Positions 1 to 12,000 of a stretch of DNA of 23,365 bases are shown piece by piece. The stretch is taken from positions 1 through 23,365 of the IMG/VR virus record IMGVR_UViG_3300021093_000371; one strand, given 5' to 3'. The notes under the pieces were generated by a model. That model was not told the DNA's origin and did no database searches. It worked only from the letters and a program-made list of their open reading frames with translations. The number at the start of each line of letters is the position of its first letter. The stretch's first letter is position 1. This DNA comes from a virus. Made by a program: the position numbers and the translations under genes.

Positions 1-3000
1 TTGACTGTAGTTTTAGTGACCAACTTGAAGCACTTTGACTTTCGTAATCGCCTGCAAAGAAACTACCATAAAACCTATCTTTAGCCCAATCAGTGACTTT
101 ACTATCAAAACTATTTCTATCAAATTTAATTGATACAATATTTTCACGAACAGGTTGTGCTGTTGTGACCGCTAATGCTCTTGCACCTAACCATAGTTGA
201 TTTTCAACATTTGTAGTTGATACTTGTATTGGAATCTTGTTTTTATCCTGTACTGCTTCTGCGTATGAGGCATACAATGCTACTATAGGATTAGGAATAT
301 TATCAATTAATCTAACATAATACCATTGATTGTCTACAAGATAATCAATTGGAACGCTTTGTTTTAATGTGCCTGTGCCTGTACCAACTCTAGTTGCTAT
401 AAATTTTGTTCCAACTAGATTATTTGGTGCGCCCATTAATGTGAAATTTGTAGTGCCTATAGTTTGGATTGTATAAATTTGTGACGGGACAATATTTGTA
501 GCGTCAACAGTTATGAATCCAGCAATATATTTTATACTATCGCCTGTTTTTAATGTGAAACCACTAATTGAAATAGTATTAGTATTATTGTCTACTGCTG
601 TGCTATTAAAGACTATTTTTATAGATGGTTCAATAACTATTTCTGGCTTAGTTTCGAAGCCAGATCCTGGATCCAAAACTTCAATATTAATAACTTTATC
701 TAGGGCCATTACTGCTTGAAGTACTGCAGGTTTTCTTGGTGCACTATATATCAATTCATCAACAACAGCAGTTACTTTTGGTGTGAACTCATTATATTGA
801 CTACCGCTGTCAATTACGATAATAGGCGGCAATTCCATATAAACTTCTGAGTTAGGCAAATGTACGGTTTTAGTTGTACCCTCTACGCCTCTTGTTAATC
901 CTGTTAATAAATTTCTTGCACGATCAATTCCAGCATAGGTAATGAGTTCTTCCTCAATTCTAAATGTACCTGTTACCGGAAAACCACTAACATTTTTCAT
1001 AATTGCTGTAGTAGATGTTATTGGCAAATATGTTTGTAGAGTAGTCATAAAATAGTTTGCACTATATATAGTTTCTTCTAGTTTTTCATTTTCAGTTAGG
1101 TAGTCTGTATAACTTGGAGACTGATAGGAACTGCTTAACATCAAGCCCCAATTATTGTACCATTCGTTGTAAATATCGTTTTGCCACTCACTACTAGTTT
1201 TATCGAATTGATTATTATTATTTTGTACAAGTGGGCCGTAAACTAACTGAGGAGTAATGAATTCGTCTTGAGTAGTATTATATGATGCTGGTAAATCAAA
1301 ATCAGTTAATGTACCAGGGTAAACATCTAGTTTTGTATAATTTAATAAAAATTCTTTTATTACTACGTGATAAGGTTTCACTTCATTGAAGTAGCCACTT
1401 AAAAACTCATCACTATCAGTACGAAATTTTTCAGTTGGTAGAAGTTCACGTACTGTGTGTTTTACATCTACCAGCGATGTTTTGTTTAACCATGGTAAAT
1501 AATTTTGACTTTCATTTGTTTCACTTACAATATATTCAAATAGCAATATTAATGCTTTATTACGATGTATTAACAGTTCATTGGTAAATATTTGTTCGTT
1601 TAAGCAACGTATTATCCAACGTGTTTCATTACTTGGGAAGTCATCAAAACTATCAGTATCATAAAAGTTTCCACCGTAGCCATATTTACCTAAATCATAA
1701 TCATATATTTCTTTGCTAATTTCATATGTGCCTTTTTCAAGCCCAATTCTCTTCCAACGTTCAATTTGAGTATTATCATCTAATGTTTCGATAACATAGA
1801 TATAAGTTTCTCTAGTATTGTTGCCGCCCTTTATAACTCTGGCTATAGTGTTAATATCAATATTTTCCAATCGTAGCAAATCGCTATATAACTGCACTTG
1901 AAATGCTGGTTTGGTATTATTATCGAACCCTTCTGCCCACCAATCTATTCTTGTTACATAATCAGAAGTTTTATATAATTCTCCCTCATCAAATGTCAAT
2001 GTGCTTGCAGTGCCATCGCCGTTGCCATTAGCAGTAGCAGTAAAAGTAATTTCATACGCAGTGCCAGTTCCGTTGCCGTTTCCAGTACCAGTAGCAATAA
2101 ATTTTACTCCTACACTATTTGTATTAGCCCCAATTAGCGTGTAATCTGTATTGCTAATTGTATTAATAATATAGGTTTTACCTATAACAAAATCTCCTGC
2201 ACTGACTAATGTTGCGCCAATGGTGCTCCAAGTAGTATTACCTAATGTTACTATGTTATACGTTAAGTCCTTTACAATTAATAATCCAGTAACAATATCA
2301 AATATTGGTTTATTTTCTTTATAAAAAAATGTTGCGTCTGGACGTATTTCAACCAACGGATATTGTGCCATAATTGTATTGGCATATTGTATGTAATTTT
2401 TTAATGCAGTATAACGATTATAAAAGAAACTTTGTCTTGGACGTACCAATACGCCACTTTGTACTGCTCTTGGCAAATACGGATTAGGTACTGTGCTACC
2501 TTCCTCGTCTACTCCCGCCATGCTATCAAGCATTCTATCATATAAGTAGGTTGGATGTGGATATTGTGTATTGGGCAGTCCTGGCAAAAAGTCATCAGCA
2601 AAGTTTGAACGAACTAAATTAAATTCTTGATGTGGTATACTTTCGCTTGTTGTACTCTTATATCCTATATGCAATATTGTATCAGTGTTTTTAATACTTT
2701 GTTGAGCATTGTAAATCGCATAACTGTTTGGTAACAGAGGAGCAAAATATGATATACCAGATTGTAGCGGATTCAATAAGTATGACTCCATAACTGTATC
2801 AGATAAAGTTTTTCCACTATTGGGTACAATAACATTAGTAAAGCGCACCCAGAAGTAATAACAAAGAGTTACCGTGCCTGATTGATCAATAAATGTTTGT
2901 ATACTAAATTTATTAAAATCTTTAGGTACGCCTACCCCTGTATATTGCGTTGGTGGATCAACACTGACTACCCATGTATAAATTGCTGGATCACTACCTG

Positions 3001-6000
3001 GGAATAATGTTCCCCAATATGTTGCATTATAAACAGGGTCATTTTGATGATAATTTACAAAACGCATGTTTGATGTATCTAGCCATAATTTGCCTACGTT
3101 GTTATCACCCCAAATAACATTAGTATTATTACTAATATTATTGTAACTTGCTGGATCTAAGTTACAAACATAATCAATATTTTGTCTTACTGCACCAAAA
3201 ATCTTACCTGCTAATGGATCGATATAATCTAAGTTTAAAAGAGAATTGTTGGTCTCAGCACTGAATAATTGTATATTGTTTATTCTATTAATATCAACAA
3301 TATCACATGATTTACGATACACTGCCCAGTCTGTTTGACCAGTAGTATTATCAAATATTACAACTTGGCCATCCACGCTTTCTGGTTTATAATAAGGGGT
3401 ACCTACTAATACTGTATTGTCTGTAAATGCTAATGCTGACCCATATAATGGCTGTGTACCATAACTTAAACTATTTGAATTTACACTTTGAGCATAAACG
3501 TAGGCCCCTGGTTCAGTTACAGTTTCATCATATTTTGCAATATAATCAAACATATAAACTGCGCCAGCATTTCTAAATGTGTCTATCCAACGTGTTGCAT
3601 TATTGTCAAATACTGTATCGTTGTCCTGATTTTCATCATCAATAAAATCAAAAGTAGTAGCAGCAAAACGTGTGCCAGTTGGAGCACTAGCAACAAAACT
3701 ATTATTACTTTCGTCAAATTTTACTACGCTACCAAACTGCGTCTGAGTTTCACTGTGCGGACAAGAAATAAGTTGTGTATTAGGATAGATTGTAATACCT
3801 AATTCATTTAATGTATCAATTGATGAAACAGTTAATTCTAATTCATGGTTAGCAGCAGCAATAGACATATTTCTTAAAGAAATAATAAGTTTGTTTTGAT
3901 CTGTACTTGCTGCTTGAACATTGGTTATTTTTGCTGAATTAATTGTTTGCGCGACATCAGCAGCATTTGATCCGTCTAGTAAATTTACCATGTATCCATT
4001 TAATAATATTGATTGGTTTGTAGTCAGATTAACTTCTTCACTGCCTATAATCATACCATATTCGCCGCCGGCGTCAGTAAATCTATAAACGCCCCCTTCA
4101 TTGCCATCTTGTAATTCAAATGGAGCACCAACAATAATCTCTGTTCCGAAAGATGTAATATCAACACTTGTACCAAAGGCTACACCTGTCTTTGGTGTAC
4201 TCGTTGAGGTTAAAGTTTGAACCTTAACAAAAGTGTTTTGGCTAATATTTATAATATCTCCTGCATTGAGATATGTTGAATAATAAAGTGTTGTATCAAC
4301 TAATGCATAATTATTATCTTGTACGCTAATACCGTTAACAGTAACATCAACATGTAAAAATTGTGGTGTTGCCGTTGCTGTACCTTCTGGTATGCTTAGT
4401 TTTTCTATTAGTGTAGAGACATCAGTTGTTGATCTTGATGTTTTAATTTTAATTTTATTACCAGCAATTAATTCTGCTACGTAATAAGTTTTTGCTGTTA
4501 TAATATTAGTTGCTGCAAGTCCTGATCCTAAAAATACTATTGGGTCATTAACACTTATATCAGTCGTGCTTGATAGTTCCATTGCATTATTTGAATAAGT
4601 GTTTAATAAGTTAACAGTAACCGTGTCTGGACTTGGATCAACAAATAGCGTGAATACTTGTGCATTTTCGCCAACGCTATTGCTTTGCACTTCAATATTT
4701 TGTGAAATTCTATTATAAACTACTGCTCTACCCCAATCACTTTTAGTTGTAGTAAGACTTGTGTAATCTGAATTAGGTGCTCCTACAACTATAGTATCAG
4801 CATAGTAATCGCAAGCAATAGATTTACCAAAATTATCGCCCACAGTAGAATCAATATCAGAAATGATTCCAGCAAATTTATAACTAATTTGTGTGACCGT
4901 GCCTGTTCCTGTGCCTGCGCCTGTCGCTACAAATATTTGTCCTACTTTGTTTTCAGTAGTAGTTGTAGTTGTACTAATTGCTGCAAAATCAGTAGTGCCC
5001 ACACTAGTAATAATATATGTTTCGTCGGCTGTTAAATATTCTGCACTTAGATTAATATTTTGACGCTTGTAAGCATAGATTTCTTTATTGTTTGATAATG
5101 CATCTTCATTGTTCAAGATAAAGATGTAGTTACCATCATTGCTAATTGCTAATGATTCTCCCCAAGAATCTACAGTTGTTGGAGGTTCTATTTCCTGAGT
5201 TAGTAATAAATCTTCTGTAAGACTATTATTTGAATTATAAACGTAAACAAAAACTTTTTTGTCTGTAGTTGCAGTTGGTTGTGAAATTACTATTGTGTTA
5301 TTATTGTATGCTATTGTTTGTCCAAAACTTCTTTCCCCTGTATTAAATGTTTCTAGTAATAATAAGTTATCTAATGGTCCTGTGTATCTATAAACGTTAC
5401 CTGGAGTTATATCATCAGTATTATCAACATCCCCTGGATCTCCTACTAGATAACCAAAATTATCATTATAAGCAACACTATATCCATACGAGGTGCTGCC
5501 TTCAATCTCTAATTCTTTTACACGCTTGTAATTTAAACTCTTGCGATAAACAGCCCAAGCACCATCATCATTTTCATCTACCCAAACAGTATTTTGTGTA
5601 AATTCGCTTGATAGCAATGGTAAATTAAGTATCTTAGTAGGATTACTTACACGCTGATTTATTAACTTTAAGCAAGTGCCTTCGCCTGATATTATAAGAC
5701 CTTCTGTGGTAACAAAGTTTATTAATATTTGTGTTGGATTTATAATTTCTGAAACTGTATAATATCCATTAACACTTGTATCAAAATTAATAATTATAAT
5801 TAAATCAAATTTTTCTAATCCATGAGCATTATTAAATGTAAGTGTTGCAGTACCATTGGGATTAGTTGTCAAATTTATAATGACTGGAGCAGGAGAACTT
5901 TTGTTATAATTATTAATTAAAATGTCAGGCGTACATACTTTCCATGAGCCTAAATAATCTGCTAACCAAATATAATCTCTAACATAAACATTTTCTATTG

Positions 6001-9000
6001 GAACAACATCACCTTGCTTGTTTATAGCATTTGGCAAGTCGCTATAAAAATAACTTGACATTTTAACATCATTAAAGTTTACGTATCCTGCATCAGGATA
6101 CACCATATTCGGAGAGTATGGTTTAGTTGGCAGTACGTTCACATTAGTGATTGGCTGAGAGTAATTAAATATTTTGTTCAGTGGTACATACTGTTGCATG
6201 CCTGGTGTAAAATCGCCAGTAGTAAGCGATACTGTACCAGGATTGCCTACCATTTTATTTTCATTTAGTCTTATTTCAATAAAATTTTCACTTAGTGAAC
6301 CACCAAATTTTCCTGATAGTATGGCCCAGTTTTCATATAAATCATATTGTATTCCGCCCTGCGGTAAATTTGCGCCTTTAAATGCGTCTATTGCATTTTT
6401 CGTGCCTTTATTTTTAATTAGATTTTTAAATACGTTAACTTGTGTAATATCAGTCAGATCCGCTGCTTTCATATAACTGCGCGGTCTAAAACCTATCAAA
6501 CTAAACGATAATAAGTCCGCTTCATTTTCTAGGTTTGCATTATTTGAATTATAATACAATGTGCTTTCGTAACTACGTGTCGCACTATTCGGTAATAATC
6601 CTTTCTGTATTTCATTATAATCAGTTACGATCCATTCAGTTTCTTGGAAAGATTCTGCTGGTTGAATAACTTTAGTAGCACTATAATATCTATTTTTATA
6701 TTCTACTATGTTGCCCTTAGTGTATTTTGTATTTTTATTCCATTCTTTAATATTGTCTTGATTATAAATAAAGCCAGCAATATACAAGAAACCGTTCCAT
6801 TCAGCACTCTTACTACCTATAGTATAAATTCTATTCTGGCGTACCCCGGTTGTTAAATTATAGATGATATCTTGGAATTCTGTTATGTTATCAAATACTA
6901 TACCATGCTCCATATTTGACAAATTAAATTCACCATAACTTACTATTTCTCCTTCATTTAAACAAGTAACTTTAAAGTTGGTACCATCACGCACTATAGA
7001 TAAATTGCTCAATTGAATAGGGAAAAGATTTTGATTTAGTACAAAATTTTCTTTATATAAAGTTAATGGTTGTACAACATGACTCTCTTTATCAATTTCT
7101 AAACTCAATGCTGCTGGATTACAATTTAATGTTGCTCCAATTACCCAACCTATTTGCGCCCAATACAAAAACTCAGCAACCATAGTTTCCCAATTTATTT
7201 CAATACCATTTAATTGAGTTTCATATTTTGCTCCTAATGATATGGTATAAGCACCATAATTAAGCATAAATTGTGCTACATCTTGTACGTTATAAAACTC
7301 AGTGCCATATGGAACATATTCATATTCATTTAAACTACTTGAATATACATTTACTTCAAGGCCTTCAACAATAATTTGCAGAGGTTGAGAGTTTATGTCA
7401 GGTGCTAGAGTAGTAAAATATGCATTTTTTTGACTATTACCATATACCTTAAATCCATTTTTTGTTTTTTGTATAATTACTGATGTAAAAATTATTTTAT
7501 CTGATGGTTGATTTTCATACAATAAAACTTGATAACTTGCATCTGGTATTAATAATGAAGTATTTGTTGCACTAGGATTGCTCTTTTCTACAAAGAACTT
7601 AAGTAAAGTTTTATCACTAAAGCCTGCCATTCGGTATGTAAGTCTTACATCTAGATTGTATAACAAATCTTCAATATTTTGTGTTGCCTTGATGCCTTGT
7701 TGTTTTTGATAATCAACTATCCAGTTTAGGTAACTAGTTTTTGCTGTGCCATTACCATAAATTTTTATATCATCGTAAATTAAGTGTTTACGATCATCTA
7801 CTAGATATTGATTAAATTCAATATTGTATCTGTAATCATCCAAATCGATACAAAGGTTATAAAACTTTGCAGGATTAGAAAGCGCAAAAATTCTTAAACA
7901 ATCGAAAGGATATGAACTACTTCTACGATATGAAAGTTCTACAGCAGCGTTATCTCCTATAATCCAATCACGTTTAAAAATATTTCCGTCATAATTAGAT
8001 AGTAAACACTCTATTGGATTAAGTAATTGACCTGCGGCGTTAACTGGAAGTATCTCAGATAGACCTGGACGAGCAGCAAATGTAATAATGGAATTCGCTG
8101 TGCCTGTCCCTAAGTACTGATTTACTATAGTGATATCGTCATTGACATTATAAGCAACTCCTGAAGTACCTGCTACTATATTCCAATCAGTTGTACCTAA
8201 TGTAATAATTCTATATTTTTTTCCTATAATTAAATCCTTACTATCTAATATTGGACTGCCATAGTCATATCCTGCTTCTAAATCTTGCCATAATTGTTGG
8301 TTGTTGCTTGTATATGGTGCAGGACCGTATCGTTCTTCCCACCAATTTGGTTTATTAGCATATCCTAACATTTCCCAAGGAGTAGTGTTAGGAGTTGTTG
8401 TATCATAAAAATATTGATACAACCCACGCCAATCACCCTGTGTTACTAAAGATTTATTAACTTTATTTAAACTATCTCTATAATTATAAGTCCATGGCGA
8501 ACTTCTGTTAAACACTTGTGTTTTATAATTTAATCTATTTTGACCAATCCAATCAAGGAAAGTTAAACTATACATACTGATCCATTGCTCATAATTTAAA
8601 TTAGTTAAATTATTAACTTCTGATCTGAAGAATCCAGGTATATAATCAAATTGTTGTACTGGGCTAATCAATCCTTCAAGTTTTAAATTATTGTAAACTC
8701 TATTTTCAAATTCAAATAAAACTTGATCTCTATAGTCCTGTAACGTATTTGTCACAGGATCGTAGTTACCATATAGTTTATTGTAAGATCCATCATGACC
8801 AACAATAAAGTATGTAAAATTTTGATAACTTTTATCATATATTACTGCTGGTTTTGTAGCAGGATACATACCTAACTTAGTTGGAGTGTTAGGAACATAT
8901 GAGCCATATGTTTGATTGTATTCGTTTATAATTATTGTGTCGCCCTTTAACAAATCTTTTGTGATTGTTAATGATGGACTATCAGTACTAATTGTATAAT

Positions 9001-12000
9001 CAACATCTTTCATTAACTGCGATACATTATTGATTACTCCTGCTTTGCGTTGTAGGTATACTAAAACTCCATCGTAATTTGCCTTTGTATAATTATAGAT
9101 TTTACTAAGATCATAAAAACTAGTTTCAATATTATTTTTTATGGTATACGTATTTGTTATAAATGGAGATTTACTTGGAACCATATCAGACCAAAAGAAA
9201 CTTTGTTCTTGGCTTTTTGAACTTGTAATTTGATCTAATGCATCGTCTAATATTACTGCTGGAGTATATCTTTGTGGATAATCTGTATTGTTTACAGTAT
9301 CAACTAATAAAGTTTTAAATTTAATATATTCTCTACTATTGTAAAGTAATGCATTAAATAAATTATTATTTTCAGTTCTATTAAAAGTGCCTGGAGCGAC
9401 TAAACTAGCACTATTCTGTATAATTTTATCGCCCCAATAAATTAAATCTCCTAAATCTTGGAAATTATTATTGCCAAAAATTTCACCTTTTATGGTATTA
9501 TTATTATAGAAAATACTTGTATATTGTCTACGTATATCGCCAATATTAACTTCTTTAATATCTGTATTAAATGGGTTATTATTTAAATTTATTGGTATAC
9601 TATAATAACCAGAACTACTTACTTTATCACTTAATACCTGTATTTGAACTTTGGTATTAGTTAAACTTTTTACATCTATGAAAAAGTTTGTTTTTCCGTT
9701 TTCTACAGCATATATGTAATCTGATTTTTCTACGGGTATATTATTAATATAAACAAACGCAACTGGCCATGAGTCAGGCTTCTGATCGTTTACAGGTACA
9801 TCGATTTGAAATATTCTATTTGGATTTTCAGAGAAAAAATCAAATTCGAAGTTTTGATATTGTACGCTAGGTGCAATGGCTGGTACCCATCCTGTCAATC
9901 TTTCAAACAGACTACGTGTTTCATAATTTCTTACGAAACCCAAATTGATAGGTTCATTCGCAGGTAGGTTTGTTAAATTATTTACGTAATCAAATCTTTG
10001 ACTGTTAAATGCAACATCAAATTTAATATCACCGACATTTGTTAAACTACTATATGCTAAAGGAAATCCTAATACAGGATCATCAGTACCAGTACCTTTC
10101 GCATAAGCAAATAGTTTGCTACCAGCAAAGTTACTGCCCTCATAAATTTCTTGGTTACTTAAACTTTGTCCTATTTTATCAAATACATCAAATAAAGGCT
10201 CTTGGTTGGTATCGTATTTAAACTGCGCTAATATCCATGCCCCATAATTTTCATCTGTAAATCTGTACGTTTTACCTGTATTAAAATAACCTCTTGTAAT
10301 TACTGTTTGTTCGTTATCTTTAATAGCGCCATCACTTGCCTCTACCAATGAGATTATTGGTTTGCCCCCTACAGTAATCGGCGATAAGTTTACAACATAA
10401 ATTTTATCACGTACTTCAGCATTTGTATCCGCTGCAAAAATTATTCTTGCGCCATTGAATAAATTATAATTTGTATTATCAAAGTCTTGTAAAAATGGAT
10501 TAGCAATAAGTGATCTATTAGTATATGCTGACTCTATTGGATCATTTTTCGCCCAAGAAATTTGTAATTTAAAATATTTTGTACTAGAAATAGTAATATC
10601 ACTGATTGAAGAAATTATAGCATTCGTTGGTAATATACCACTTAGTGGAGTAGGATTTTCGTAGTTTCCCAAATCACTGATGTATTGTGTCAATGTGAAT
10701 GTGGCAGCAATTATACTACCATCTGACTGTGATGTTTTAACTGAACTTTGTGGCACTAATGCATACGTATAACTTAAAGCCTTCGCTGTGCCAGTACCTG
10801 CTCCTATTGCTGATGCAGTAAATGATATTCCTGCTGTGTTACTTTCTGCTCCGCATGCTATCCAATCGGTAGTACCAACACTAACAATTTCATAAATTTC
10901 GCCAACAATTAAATCGGTACTATTAACGTTGTCTGTACCACTATAGCCCGGACTTGCTTGTATCGTGGCATTATATCCTGTAAATATTTTAACATCAGGG
11001 TAGTAATTAACCTGACCATTTACTATAGAGAAAGCATCAGATGTTCTGCGATCTATAAAATCGACGGGCGTTTTACCTAATGTGCCTTGATTAAAAAGTT
11101 TTAAGTTAGGATAAAATTCAATAATAGGACGATTAGCTTTATTTTTTTCAACTGCGTATTCATTTAATATTTCTGGATTATTATTATATTTTGCTGTAGC
11201 ATCAATTACACTACTATGAAACCAACGGTTGCTACGTGACCAACCATTTTTATTAATAGCATTACGTGCTATTGTAATATAATCTTTGTTTATTGGTATA
11301 GAATTACTACCACTATATGCGCCTATGTCCCAAGGAAAAATGTCGTATGGTATAGGATTTTCAAAAGTGTAAGCCTCTGGTGTTACTGTTTCTTTTAAAT
11401 CAATTAATTCTATACCTTTTTCAGTACCAACACCCTGTACATAATACTCTCCTTCCAAATAACTAATAGGGGTAACGTCGCCACTAAAGGAAACCTTTAG
11501 TCCATTAGTAAAAATAACTACTTGCTGATTTGGTACTGTAATTTGAAAATTCTTTTTACCTAGTATATCTGTTTCAACATTTAAGTTATTACCAATATTA
11601 TTTTCTATTATGCGTAGTATACCTACCTTATTAGGATTACTTGCATCTTGATAATATAGAGTATTAAGATTAGCAGTTATATTTGGAACTTCTTTTATAC
11701 TTCCTGTTAAATCTTTATAAAAATCTAAACCAATATATTCAGTACCATATAGTGCTGTAATTTGAGTATTTTCATTAATTAGTTGATAAGGCTTTAATCT
11801 TATAATAGGATTTACTGGATCATCTATATTTTCAACATAAGTTACAATATAAAAATAATTATTAACAAATGAGTAAAATCCTTCTTCATTTAATCCTTGA
11901 TTTACAGTAGCATTCATGGAACCACTTGCTGTAGTTAATGTAACTTCTGGACCATTAATTGATTGCGATATTGTAAATTTATTTGCGTCAATAATTTCTT

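Noticed and set aside
365-2266. CRISPR-like or tandem DNA repeats from the recurring gtgcctgtgcctg-type runs
   Set aside because: They are codon-level Gly-Thr repeats within the Gly/Thr modules of a coding frame, without spacer structure or regular spacing.
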